Assembly (NCBI RefSeq): GCF_004114935.1
Contig: NZ_CP022221.1
Coordinates: 6,407,001 to 6,471,000 of the forward strand
DNA from: Bradyrhizobium zhanjiangense
GTDB taxonomy: Bacteria; Pseudomonadota; Alphaproteobacteria; Rhizobiales; Xanthobacteraceae
Direction: 5' to 3'
Length of the DNA: 64,000 nucleotides
In this document: positions 42,896 to 51,163 of the stretch, in pieces
Position numbering within the stretch: position 1 is the stretch's first letter
How the letters are laid out: each line of letters opens with the position of its first letter
Translations under genes and position numbers: made by a program
Notes under the pieces: generated by a model
Told to the model about the DNA's origin: nothing
Seen by the model: the letters and a program-made list of their open reading frames with translations, nothing else
Databases searched by the model: none

Positions 42896-43474
42896 ATGAA
42901 CGAAACAGCGATCGCGCACACAGGTGACGAACAGGTCCGGATCCGCGCCTCACGCGAAAGCGATGTCGAGGCGATGCTGGCGATCTACCGCGATCACGTC
43001 CGCAATGGCGTGCCGCGCGATGTCGAGGGAACCGGCGCGCCCGAGCCGGACGATCTGCGCGACCGACGCAAGAACCTGAAGCAGACCCGCCTGCCGCATC
43101 TGGTCGCGACCTCTCGCGGCGAAGTGGTCGGCTATGCCTATGCCGTGCTGTTCCGCAAACGGCCGGCCTATCGCTACACCGCCAAGCATTCCATCTACGT
43201 CCACCACAGGCATCTCGCCCGCGGGATCGGACGGCTGCTGCTCCAGGAACTGATCGATGCCTGTGCGGCGGCCGGATTCCGCCAGATGATCGGCTATATC
43301 GATGCCGACAACGCGCCCTCGCTGGCGCTGCACGAGAAGTTCGGCTTCGCGCGCGCCGGCCTGCTCTGCGGCGTCGCCTATCGCCACGGCCGCTGGTCCG
43401 ATACCGTGATGGTGCAGCGGTCGCTCGGCGCAGGCACGACAGCACCTCCGCCCATCACGGCGCCCGGCCGGTAG
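42896..43474 (+). CDS. GNAT N-acetyltransferase, phosphinothricin-acetyltransferase-like
   Basis: A 192-residue GNAT protein. Residues about 15-35 are RASRESDVEAMLAIYRDHV. The acetyl-CoA loop is HLARGIGRLLLQELIDACAAAGF, followed by GYIDADNAPSLALHEKFGFARAGLLCGVAYRHGRW, as in PAT/MddA-type enzymes acting on small amino compounds such as phosphinothricin or methionine sulfoximine. It is tightly linked to the decarboxylase (6 bp), so a diamine product is another possible acceptor. The frame could also start at the GTG at 42890. Confidence 0.82.
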   Translation: MNETAIAHTGDEQVRIRASRESDVEAMLAIYRDHVRNGVPRDVEGTGAPEPDDLRDRRKNLKQTRLPHLVATSRGEVVGYAYAVLFRKRPAYRYTAKHSIYVHHRHLARGIGRLLLQELIDACAAAGFRQMIGYIDADNAPSLALHEKFGFARAGLLCGVAYRHGRWSDTVMVQRSLGAGTTAPPPITAPGR

Positions 43475-43478
43475 GCTT

Positions 43479-43691
43479 TCACGACGGAAAATCGGCCGGT
43501 CTGACCTGGATGCGGTCGGCATGCAGGGACCAATGATGCAAGGCTTGATCCTTGCAGAACTTCGCCTTGGCCCGCTCCTTGGCCTCGTCCTCGTCAGCGG
43601 CGTCGATCTCGAGCGTCCCCTGGCAGACCTCGATCTGCCGGCCGTACTGACCGAGCACGTCCTTCATGAACCTGACGACATAAGTTGACAT
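43479..43691 (-). CDS. Small conserved-looking hypothetical protein
   Basis: A 70-residue soluble protein, MSTYVVRFMKDVLGQYGRQ at the start, then acidic-basic helices (DAADEDEAKERAKAKFCKD) and a WSLHADRIQV segment. A near-perfect AGGAGGT ribosome site lies just before the ATG, which argues strongly that it is translated. No family is recognised. It is convergent with the acetyltransferase, 4 bp apart. Confidence 0.75.
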   Translation of the reverse strand: MSTYVVRFMKDVLGQYGRQIEVCQGTLEIDAADEDEAKERAKAKFCKDQALHHWSLHADRIQVRPADFPS

Positions 43692-43803
43692 GGGACCTCC
43701 TGGTGCCCCCGGTCAGCCCCGGCGGCACTCTAATCCCATTTAGGCCGGACAGGGAAAGGAGATTTTGACGCGGATCAAGGTCGGGACGCTGTTTTCTTCG
43801 CTC

Positions 43804-43845
43804 CGTCATTCCGGGGCGGCTCGCAGGGCCGAGCCCGGAATGACG
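43804..43845. repeat. Short dispersed palindrome (CGTCATTCCGGG type)
   Basis: CGTCATTCCGGG and CCCGGAATGACG arms enclose a GGCTCGC-AGGGCCGAGCC inner hairpin. It lies in the gap between the small hypothetical gene and the 2-hydroxyacid dehydrogenase gene. Confidence 0.6.
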
Positions 43846-43865
43846 AGGAAGAGAGGGTAGCTGTC

Positions 43866-44915
43866 CTATCCCGGCGTCACGCCGAACGCCTGCTTGAAGC
43901 GCTCCGCATAGTGCGGCCAGACCTCGGGATTGATGATGCGCGGCGGGCGCTTGCCGTCCAGGACATCCAGCACCTGCTCGGCGGCGATGCGGCCCATGTT
44001 CTGGCGCGCCTCGATCGTCACGCCGGCGGTATGGGGGCTCGCCAGCACGTTGTCGAGCTGGAGCAGCGGATGCTCCGGCGGCGGCGGTTCCTTGGACCAG
44101 ACGTCGAGACCAGCGCCGGCGATGCGCTTGTCGCGCAACGCCTGGAGCAGCGCGTCCTCGTCGTGGATGAAGCCGCGCGCCGTGGTGATGAAATAGGCAT
44201 GCGGCTGCATCAGCGCGAATTCACGCACGCTGATCATGTTGCGGCTGCCCTTGTTGAGCGGACAGGAGATCGAGACGAAATCGGCGCGGCGCAGGAGCTC
44301 GTCGAGTTCGACCTTCTCCCCGCCCCGCTCGGCCATCACCTCGGCCGACAGATAGGGATCATAGGCCAGCACTTTCATGCCGAGCAGGCCCTTGCACAGC
44401 GCGGCGATGCGGCGGCCGACATTGCCGAGCCCGATGATGCCGACGGTCTTGTGCTCGACCTCGTTGCCCACGAGCTCGTTGCGGTTGACGTCGCGCTCGC
44501 GGCGCAGCCTGCGGTCCGACTGGATGATGCGCTTGGACAGCGTCAACATCATCGCCAGCGCATGCTCGGCGACCGAATGGGCGTTGCCGCCGGACTGATT
44601 GACGACCACGACGCCGGCGGCTGTGCAGGCCTCGACGTCGACCGGGTCGAAGCCGGCGCCGTTGCTGGAGACGAGCAGCAAATTCGGCGCGCACTTCAGG
44701 AAAGCGGCATCGACATGGAAATGCGGGGCGAGCTCGTCGCGGGCGGCGCCGACCTGGTAGACATGGGTAGCGCCGAGGAGCGGCGCATAGACCTCTTCGG
44801 AGCTGCCGTTCTCGATGCGATCGAGCCGGACGTCGGACCGCGCCTTGAGGATGTCGATATAGATCGGATTGGCCAAATAATTGGAGTAGACGACACGCTT
44901 GCTGTTGACCGACAT
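43866..44915 (-). CDS. D-isomer-specific 2-hydroxyacid dehydrogenase
   Basis: A 349-residue NAD(P)-dependent dehydrogenase. It has VNQSGGNAHSVAEHALAMML, the nucleotide motif TVGIIGLGNVGRRIA, the catalytic Arg near SCPLNKGSRNMI or TTARG, Glu in GLDVWSKEP and His in ASPHTAGVT. It reduces a 2-keto acid or oxidises a D-2-hydroxyacid. It is divergent from the two-subunit TPP decarboxylase, so both may work on the same 2-keto acid (inference). GGAAGG precedes the ATG. Confidence 0.88.
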   Translation of the reverse strand: MSVNSKRVVYSNYLANPIYIDILKARSDVRLDRIENGSSEEVYAPLLGATHVYQVGAARDELAPHFHVDAAFLKCAPNLLLVSSNGAGFDPVDVEACTAAGVVVVNQSGGNAHSVAEHALAMMLTLSKRIIQSDRRLRRERDVNRNELVGNEVEHKTVGIIGLGNVGRRIAALCKGLLGMKVLAYDPYLSAEVMAERGGEKVELDELLRRADFVSISCPLNKGSRNMISVREFALMQPHAYFITTARGFIHDEDALLQALRDKRIAGAGLDVWSKEPPPPEHPLLQLDNVLASPHTAGVTIEARQNMGRIAAEQVLDVLDGKRPPRIINPEVWPHYAERFKQAFGVTPG

Positions 44916-45157
44916 CAGGACCCTTCCGGCTCTCCGGGATCAGCAAGGCCAGCGCGGCGCGCGCCCCCTCCGTGCTTCCTCCCACTTTTTCGTTGCCGCA
45001 CTTATGACATGGCGGTGCCGGCCACGGCAGGCCGTCTGGCGCAGATCACGGTGCCGGCTTGGACATGTTGACAATCCCGCCCGCTGCGTCAAGTTCAGCG
45101 GAGCGCCGCGACGGCCGAAGACCAATAAGCATACAACGCGGCTCAAGGGAGAACGCA

Positions 45158-45724
45158 ATGGCGATTGCGGAGCAGCAGACCTCGCCGCAGGCGACGCACG
45201 GGGCCGGCGAAAGAAGCTGGCATGACATCGTCCTGCAAACCCTGAAGCGGAACGAGATCAGCCTCATCCCTTACGTGCCCGATCGGGTGCTGACACCGCT
45301 GATCCGGAACCTGCACGCCGATCCCTTCTTCACCACCTTTGCCACCGCCCGCGAGGAGGAGGCGGTCGGCATCGTCTCGGGCGCCTGGATGGGCGGCCGC
45401 CGCGGCGCGGTGCTGATGCAGACCTCGGGTTTTGCGACGCTCGCCAACGTATTGGCCTCGCTCGCAGTGCCCTACCAGATTCCACTGATCATGTTCGTGT
45501 CCGAGCGCGGCACGCTCGGCGAGTTCAACTACGGCCAGTCGCTGGTCTGCCGCACCATGCGCCCGGTCCTGGACTCGCTGGCGCTGGAGCATCACACCAT
45601 CACCCGGCTCGACGAGCTCGAATTCATCACGGACCGCTCGATCAAGCAGGCCGTCACCACGCAGGCGCCGGTGGCGCTGATCCTGAGCCCGCTGCTCACC
45701 GGGGGCAAGGTGTTCGACAAGTGA
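45158..45724 (+). CDS. TPP-dependent decarboxylase alpha subunit (sulfopyruvate/phosphonopyruvate decarboxylase ComD-like)
   Basis: A 188-residue protein equal to the N-terminal (pyrimidine-binding) domain of TPP decarboxylases. FATAREEEAVGIVSGAWMGGRRGAVLMQTSGF holds the activating Glu and resembles ComD of sulfopyruvate decarboxylase. It needs the beta subunit encoded 10 bp downstream to form the active site. The ATG at 45158 has AAGGGAGA at good spacing; the 33 codons upstream in frame are rejected. Phosphonopyruvate decarboxylase is the main alternative, and other 2-keto acids are possible. Confidence 0.8.
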   Translation: MAIAEQQTSPQATHGAGERSWHDIVLQTLKRNEISLIPYVPDRVLTPLIRNLHADPFFTTFATAREEEAVGIVSGAWMGGRRGAVLMQTSGFATLANVLASLAVPYQIPLIMFVSERGTLGEFNYGQSLVCRTMRPVLDSLALEHHTITRLDELEFITDRSIKQAVTTQAPVALILSPLLTGGKVFDK

Positions 45725-45734
45725 GGCCGGCCAA

Positions 45735-46343
45735 ATGAGCTCAAATCTGAATGCGCGCAACACCAAGGTGATGAACCGTTTCGACGTCACTTCGCGCCTG
45801 ATCGCCAAGCTTGGGAACGAGGAAGCGGTGATCGGCGGCATCGGCAACACCAATTTCGATCTCTGGGCCGCCGGCCACCGCCCGCAGAATTTTTACATGC
45901 TGGGCAGCATGGGCCTCGCCTTCCCGATCGGGCTCGGGGTGGCGCTGGCGCAGCCCGACCGCCGCGTCTTCGCGCTGGAAGGCGACGGCTCGCTGCTGAT
46001 GCAGCTCGGCGCACTCTCGACGATTGCAGCCCTGAAGCCGAAGAACCTCACGATGATCGTGATGGACAATGGCATCTACCAAATTACCGGCGCGCAACCG
46101 ACACCGGCCGCTGATGTCGCCGACATCGTCGCCATCGCCGTCGGGTCCGGCCTCGCCAACAGCGCCTGGGCCGCGGACGAGGAGGATTTCGAGCGCCTGG
46201 TCGAGAATGCGATGGCGGCTGCCGAGCCGAGCCTGATCGCGGTCCGGATCGACGACAAGCCGGGCGTCGGCACCACCCGGCGCGACCCCGTGCAGATACG
46301 GGAACGCTTCATGCACGGCCTCGGCGTGCGCGAGCCACTTTAA
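45735..46343 (+). CDS. TPP-dependent decarboxylase beta subunit (ComE-like)
   Basis: A 202-residue protein equal to the C-terminal (pyrophosphate-binding) domain of TPP decarboxylases. NFYMLGSMGLAFPIGLGVAL is followed by the Mg-TPP motif GDGSLLMQLGALSTIAALKPKNLTMIVMDN (about 77-106). A GAGG ribosome site overlaps the end of the alpha gene. With the alpha subunit it would decarboxylate sulfopyruvate to sulfoacetaldehyde, or a similar 2-keto acid. Confidence 0.82.
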   Translation: MSSNLNARNTKVMNRFDVTSRLIAKLGNEEAVIGGIGNTNFDLWAAGHRPQNFYMLGSMGLAFPIGLGVALAQPDRRVFALEGDGSLLMQLGALSTIAALKPKNLTMIVMDNGIYQITGAQPTPAADVADIVAIAVGSGLANSAWAADEEDFERLVENAMAAAEPSLIAVRIDDKPGVGTTRRDPVQIRERFMHGLGVREPL

Positions 46344-46419
46344 TATTTCGTCATTAACTACACGTCGATCTGATAGCGGGACTATACGGCCCGGTGCAAA
46401 TCTGTGCTAAGCGAGCCGG

Positions 46420-46797
46420 ATGTCCCTTTTGGTTCGTTCATTTGCCTGGCTGCTCGCGGCCGCCGTCACATTCGCAACCCTTGGTCCCCCCGGCCTGCGG
46501 CCGCATTCCGACTTCGGCCAGGACGGCGAACATGCGCTCGCCTTCATCCTGGTGGGACTGGCCTTCGGCCTTGCCTATCGGCAGCGACGCCTACTGACCG
46601 CAGCGGCCGCGGTCGTACTGATCGGCGTCCTCGAACTGATGCAATTTTGGGCACCCGGGCGCCATGCACGGCTGGAGGATTTTCTGGTCGACGCGCTCAC
46701 GGCTTGCCTCGGCTTTGCGCTCGCGGCCGCCGCCGATTGGGCCACCGCCCGGCTTCGCGCAAATTCGATCCTGACGAGCGAAGGCCCCGCGGAGTGA
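46420..46797 (+). CDS. VanZ-like small membrane protein
   Basis: A 125-residue protein with about four hydrophobic segments. The first covers SLLVRSFAWLLAAAVTFATL. The VanZ-family pattern is seen in GEHALAFILVGLAFGLAY and LIGVLELMQFWAPGRHARLEDFLVDALTACLGF (Glu-x-x-Gln and Arg-x-x-x-x-Asp). Function of the family outside glycopeptide resistance is unknown. Monocistronic in appearance, convergent with the DUF1236 gene. Confidence 0.78.
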   Translation: MSLLVRSFAWLLAAAVTFATLGPPGLRPHSDFGQDGEHALAFILVGLAFGLAYRQRRLLTAAAAVVLIGVLELMQFWAPGRHARLEDFLVDALTACLGFALAAAADWATARLRANSILTSEGPAE

Positions 46798-46815
46798 CGC
46801 TCCGCAGGGCCCATT
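46784..46815. terminator. Hairpin terminator candidate between convergent genes
   Basis: GCCCCGCGGAG and GCTCCGCAGGGC arms with a TGAC loop overlap the VanZ-like stop codon and are followed by CCATTTTAT. It could end transcription from the left. Confidence 0.55.
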
Positions 46816-46839
46816 TTATCAGCGCGCAGCTTGCGCAGA

Positions 46840-47223
46840 TCAGTCGATGATCTTGACGACACGGCGCGTGCGCGGCTCGACGATCACGCGGCGATCGTTC
46901 ACGACCGCGTAGCGATACTCCGTGTAATTCGGCACAGGACGCAGCACCACGGTCGGCGGCAGCGGCTCGCCAACCACGACGCGCTCGCGGATCACCACTG
47001 AATCATCGCGCGGGATTCCGCCCAAAACCGCATTCGGAATTTCCAAACCTGCGCCAACGGCCGCACCGACGGTGCCGCCGACTATCGCGCCGACCGGCCC
47101 GCCGATGTCGCCACCCGCACGCGCGCCTTCCGCAGCGCCTTGGGCGGTCGTCGACTGAGCAAAGGCTGCGCTCGACGCCAGCAGCGACGCAGCAGCCAAC
47201 GTAATCGCAAGACGGGTTTTCAT
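46840..47223 (-). CDS. DUF1236-type exported protein
   Basis: A 127-residue precursor. The signal peptide MKTRLAITLAAASLLASSAAFAQ is followed by a glycine-rich stretch (GGDIGGPVGAIVGGTVGAAVGAG) and ends with EYRYAVVNDRRVIVEPRTRRVVKIID. The latter is the C-terminal DUF1236 pattern common in Bradyrhizobium and relatives. The Gly-zipper part suggests membrane association. Function unknown. The ATG at 47223 begins the signal peptide, so the longer frame is not used. Confidence 0.82.
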   Translation of the reverse strand: MKTRLAITLAAASLLASSAAFAQSTTAQGAAEGARAGGDIGGPVGAIVGGTVGAAVGAGLEIPNAVLGGIPRDDSVVIRERVVVGEPLPPTVVLRPVPNYTEYRYAVVNDRRVIVEPRTRRVVKIID

Positions 47224-47337
47224 GTCCTTACGTCTCCAGTGATTGTTATGCGCCTTCAACCGCGGGGCCGGAGCATTGTTCCGGTTCCCCGACGGCCAAG
47301 GACGCGTCAATTCTGGACACTGTTAGCCGGTAACAGA

Positions 47338-48225
47338 CTAGGCCACGGCGATCTCGTGCCCCGCCATTAGTTCCAGCGCCCGCACCATCGCCGAATGATC
47401 CCAGGCCTTGCCGCCATGAGCTGTGCAGGACGAGAACAATTGCTGCGCCACCGCCGTGCTCGGCAGCGAGAGACCGAGGGCACGCGCGCCTTCGAGCGCG
47501 AGGTTGAGATCCTTCTGGTGCAGCTCGATGCGGAAGCCGGGATCGAAATTGCGCTTCACCATGCGCTCGCCATGCACTTCGAGAATCCGCGATGATGCAA
47601 AACCGCCCATCAGCGCCTGCCGCACCAGCGCCGGATCCGCGCCGGCTTTCGACGCAAACAACAGCGCCTCGCTCACCGCCTCGATCGTCAGCGCGACGAT
47701 GATCTGGTTGGCGACCTTCGTCGTCTGCCCGTCGCCATTGGCCCCGACCCTGGTGACGTTCTTGCCCATCTTGTCGAACACCGGCTTCATGGTGTTGAAG
47801 GCCCGCTCGGGCCCGCCGACCATGATGGTGAGGCTCGCCGCCTTGGCGCCGACCTCGCCACCTGACACTGGCGCGTCCAAATAATCCGCACCGAGCGCCT
47901 CGATCTTCTTGGCGAACTCCTTCGTTGCCAGCGGCGAGATCGAGCTCATGTCGACAACGATCTTGCCCTTGGAGATGCCGCTCGCCACACCGTCCTTGCC
48001 GAACAACACGGCTTCCACATGCGGCGTGTCCGGCACCATGATGATGACCGCCTCCGCCTCTTCGGCGACCTGCTTGCTGGATTTGCACGCGACGCCACCG
48101 GCCGCGATCAGATCGGGCGCGACCGGCGCGGCATCATGCAGGAAAACGCGATGGCCCGCCGCCAGGAGATGGCCGGCCATCGGCCGTCCCATGGTGCCAA
48201 GTCCGATGAAGCCGATGTTGGTCAT
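47338..48225 (-). CDS. glxR: 2-hydroxy-3-oxopropionate (tartronate semialdehyde) reductase
   Basis: A 295-residue member of the beta-hydroxyacid dehydrogenase family. It has the N-terminal NAD motif IGFIGLGTMGRPMAGHLL, the substrate motif YLDAPVSGGEVGAKAASLTIMVGG, the catalytic Lys in TKVANQIIVAL, and KDLNLALEGARALGLSLPST. It reduces tartronate semialdehyde, the product of Gcl, to D-glycerate. The ATG at 48225 is preferred to one 6 bp upstream because GAGAGAG is then 6 nt away. It follows hyi on the same strand across a 198-bp gap containing a repeat. Confidence 0.92.
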   Translation of the reverse strand: MTNIGFIGLGTMGRPMAGHLLAAGHRVFLHDAAPVAPDLIAAGGVACKSSKQVAEEAEAVIIMVPDTPHVEAVLFGKDGVASGISKGKIVVDMSSISPLATKEFAKKIEALGADYLDAPVSGGEVGAKAASLTIMVGGPERAFNTMKPVFDKMGKNVTRVGANGDGQTTKVANQIIVALTIEAVSEALLFASKAGADPALVRQALMGGFASSRILEVHGERMVKRNFDPGFRIELHQKDLNLALEGARALGLSLPSTAVAQQLFSSCTAHGGKAWDHSAMVRALELMAGHEIAVA

Positions 48226-48360
48226 ATCCATCTCTCTCAGTTGAATTAGCGAAATATCATCTCTGCGGTCGGTGCTTGCGGAAGAGGTCGGCGCGGAGCG
48301 CCGGGTGAGGGTTCTATCCGCTTGGGGATTCTCGATGCACGAACCCCATCGCGGGGAGAA

Positions 48361-48398
48361 CCCCTCACCCCGGCCCTCTCCCGCAAGCGGGAGAGGGA
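48361..48398. repeat. Dispersed palindromic repeat in the hyi-glxR gap
   Basis: CCCCTCACCC followed by CCCTCTCCCGC-AAGC-GGGAGAGGG, the same family as 3628-3770 and 60476-60630. The rest of the 198-bp gap holds GC-rich partial copies and no gene. Confidence 0.7.
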
Positions 48399-48423
48399 GT
48401 GCACCGTCGCTGTGGCTACGCTC

Positions 48424-49209
48424 TCACGTCTCGAACGTCTGCGCCGCGTGCCACGAGAGTCCTTCCAGCGTCGTGGTGCGCGGCTTGTATTCGCAGCCGA
48501 TCCAGCCGCGATAGCCGATCGCGTCGAGGTGGCGGAACAGGAAGGGATAGTTGATCTCGCCGGTGCCGGGCTCGTGGCGGCCGGGATTGTCGGCAAGCTG
48601 GATGTGGGCGATCTGGGGCAGATATTCCTGCATGGTGCGGGCGAGATCGCCCTCCATGATCTGCATGTGATAGATGTCGTACTGGATGAACAGATTGTTC
48701 GACCGCACTTCGGAGATCAGCTGCACCGCCTGCTCGGTGCCGTTGAGGTAGAAGCCGGGAATGTCGAGCGAGTTGATCGGCTCGACCAGCAGCTTGATGT
48801 TCTCCCGCGCCAGCGTCGAGGCCGCAAAGCGCAAGTTTCCAACCAGCGTCTCATTGAGCTGGCGACGGTCGGCATCGGCCGGCGCGATGCCGACGAGGCA
48901 ATTGAGCTGCTCGCAATCGAGCGCCTTGGCGTAGTCGATGGCGCGGAACACGCCGTCGCGGAATTCGGCGGTGCGTTCGGGCAGGATCGCGATGCCGCGC
49001 TCGCCCGCCGCCCAGTTGCCGGCCGGCAAATTGTGCAGCACCTGCGTGAGGCCGTGCGCCTCGAGCTGCTCACGCAGCTGCGCCTTGTCGAAATCATAGG
49101 GAAAGAGATACTCGACCCCGGAAAAGCCCGCCGCCTTCGCAGCAGTGAAGCGGTCGAGAAACGGCATCTCGTTGAAGAGCATGGTGAGATTGGCGGCGAA
49201 TTTCGGCAT
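48424..49209 (-). CDS. hyi: Hydroxypyruvate isomerase
   Basis: A 261-residue TIM-barrel isomerase (E. coli Hyi 258). It has MPKFAANLTMLFNEMPFLDRF at the start, EPINSLDIPGFYLN with a metal-ligand Glu, QYDIYHMQIMEGDL and HIQLADNPGRHEPGTGEINY, in the xylose-isomerase-like order. It interconverts hydroxypyruvate and tartronate semialdehyde. The start is 12 bp from the gcl stop, so it is co-transcribed with gcl. Confidence 0.93.
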   Translation of the reverse strand: MPKFAANLTMLFNEMPFLDRFTAAKAAGFSGVEYLFPYDFDKAQLREQLEAHGLTQVLHNLPAGNWAAGERGIAILPERTAEFRDGVFRAIDYAKALDCEQLNCLVGIAPADADRRQLNETLVGNLRFAASTLARENIKLLVEPINSLDIPGFYLNGTEQAVQLISEVRSNNLFIQYDIYHMQIMEGDLARTMQEYLPQIAHIQLADNPGRHEPGTGEINYPFLFRHLDAIGYRGWIGCEYKPRTTTLEGLSWHAAQTFET

Positions 49210-49221
49210 GATGCTTTTCCC

Positions 49222-51012
49222 TTATTCTGCCGGCTGCAACACGCCAGGTCGAGCGCTTCCGACCTCGTCGAGCGGCAGATCGAGCACTTCCTCGAACTCG
49301 ACGATGTTGTCGATCTCCGTGCCCATGGCGATGTTGGTGACGCGTTCGAGAATGAATTCGACCACGACGGGCACGCGATGCTTTGCCATCAGTTCACGCG
49401 CCGTCGCGAACGCAGCCTGCGTGTCCTTCGGGTCGGTGACGCGGATCGCCTTGCAGCCGAGGCCTTCGGCGATCGCAACATGGTCGACGCCATAGACGCC
49501 GATCTCGGGCGCGTTGATGTTCTCGAAAGAGAGCTGGACGTGATAGTCCATGTCGAAGCCGCGCTGCGCCTGGCGGATCAGGCCGAGATAGGAATTGTTC
49601 ACGACGACGTGGATGTAGGGCAGATTGAACTGCGCGCCGACCGCAAGCTCCTCGATCAGGAACTGGAAGTCGTAATCGCCCGACAGTGCGACGATCTCAC
49701 GCTCCGGACACGCCGCACGCACCCCGAGCGCTGCCGGCAGCGTCCAGCCGAGCGGCCCGGCCTGCCCGGCATTGATCCAGTTGCGCGGCTTGTAAACGCC
49801 GAGGAATTGCGCGCCGGCGATCTGCGACAAGCCGATCACGGTGACATAAGTGGTGTCGCGGCCGAAGGCCTTGTTCATCTCTTCATAGACGCGCTGCGGC
49901 TTGATCGGGACATTGTCGAAATGGCTCTTGCGCAGCATCGTCTTCTTGCGATCGCGGCAGGACGCGGGCCACGCCTGGCGCTCGCGGAGCCTGCCTGACC
50001 GGCGCCACTCCCTGGCGACGGTGACGAACAATTCGAGCGCAGCCTTCGCGTCCGAGACGATGCCGAGGTCGGGATTGAACACGCGCCCGATCTGCGTCGG
50101 CTCGATATCCACGTGAACGAATTTACGACCCTTGGTGTAGGTCTCGACCGAGCCGGTGTGGCGATTGGCCCAGCGGTTGCCGATGCCGAGCACGAAATCG
50201 GATTCCAGCAGCGTGGCGTTGCCGTAGCGGTGGCTGGTCTGAAGCCCGACCATGCCGGCCATCAGCACGTGATCGTCGGGGATCGCCCCCCACCCCATCA
50301 GCGTCGGCACCACAGGCACGTTGGCGATCTCGGCGAATTCCACCAGCAGATCCGAGGCATCGGCGTTGATGATGCCGCCGCCCGCGACGATCAGCGGACG
50401 CTCGGCAGCATTGAGCATCTCCAGCGCCTTCTCGACCTGCTTGCGCGTCGCAGCCGGCTTGTAGACCGGCAGCGGCTCATAGGTTTCGTCGTCGAACTCG
50501 ATCTCGGCGAGCTGCACATCGAGCGGCATGTCGATCAGCACCGGACCCGGGCGGCCGGAGCGCATGACATGGAAGGCCTGGCTGAACACGCGCGGCACCA
50601 GCGCGGGCTCGCGCACCGTCACTGCCCATTTGGTCACCGGCTTTGCGATCGACTCGATGTCGACCGCCTGGAAGTCTTCCTTGTAGAGCCGTGCCCGAGG
50701 CGCCTGTCCGGTGATGCAGAGGATCGGAATGGAATCGGCGATGGCCGAATAGAGCCCGGTGATCATGTCGGTGCCGGCCGGCCCCGAAGTGCCGATGCAG
50801 ACGCCGATATTTCCGGCCTTGGCCCGCGTATACCCTTCCGCCATGTGCGAAGCGCCCTCGACATGGCGCGCCAGGATGTGGCGGATCGAGCCGCGCTTCT
50901 TCAGCGCCGAGTAAAGCGGATTGATTGCAGCGCCGGGAACCCCGAAGGCAGTGGAGATGCCTTCCTTCTCCAGAATACGCACGGCTGCATCGACGGCTCG
51001 CATCTTCGCCAT
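49222..51012 (-). CDS. gcl: Glyoxylate carboligase (tartronate-semialdehyde synthase)
   Basis: A 596-residue TPP- and FAD-dependent carboligase (E. coli Gcl 593). It joins two glyoxylates into tartronate semialdehyde and CO2. The diagnostic Val51 replaces the usual TPP-activating Glu in [14 protein letters not shown], as in known Gcl enzymes. The TPP motif [30 protein letters not shown] is at about 440-470. This distinguishes it from sulfoacetaldehyde acetyltransferase and acetolactate synthase. GAGG precedes the ATG. It is first in a gcl-hyi-glxR run for using glyoxylate, for example from purine or glycolate breakdown; adenine deaminase is adjacent. Confidence 0.95.
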   Translation of the reverse strand: MAKMRAVDAAVRILEKEGISTAFGVPGAAINPLYSALKKRGSIRHILARHVEGASHMAEGYTRAKAGNIGVCIGTSGPAGTDMITGLYSAIADSIPILCITGQAPRARLYKEDFQAVDIESIAKPVTKWAVTVREPALVPRVFSQAFHVMRSGRPGPVLIDMPLDVQLAEIEFDDETYEPLPVYKPAATRKQVEKALEMLNAAERPLIVAGGGIINADASDLLVEFAEIANVPVVPTLMGWGAIPDDHVLMAGMVGLQTSHRYGNATLLESDFVLGIGNRWANRHTGSVETYTKGRKFVHVDIEPTQIGRVFNPDLGIVSDAKAALELFVTVAREWRRSGRLRERQAWPASCRDRKKTMLRKSHFDNVPIKPQRVYEEMNKAFGRDTTYVTVIGLSQIAGAQFLGVYKPRNWINAGQAGPLGWTLPAALGVRAACPEREIVALSGDYDFQFLIEELAVGAQFNLPYIHVVVNNSYLGLIRQAQRGFDMDYHVQLSFENINAPEIGVYGVDHVAIAEGLGCKAIRVTDPKDTQAAFATARELMAKHRVPVVVEFILERVTNIAMGTEIDNIVEFEEVLDLPLDEVGSARPGVLQPAE

Positions 51013-51163
51013 ATCGGACCTCGCTTGGTTGCGTCAGCGAGCGAGATGATCGGGCGCGCAAGATGCGATCTCAACGAGATCGATTTTATTTTCCACGATG
51101 TGGCAGCCGCGGAAAAATCGCGGCGGTCTCAACTGGTTAGATGAAGAAATGCGTGAAAGCGCC

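Noticed and set aside
49222..51012. Sulfoacetaldehyde acetyltransferase (xsc), which would fit a sulfonate theme
   Set aside because: Val51 in RHVEGASH and the adjacent hyi and glxR genes identify glyoxylate carboligase.
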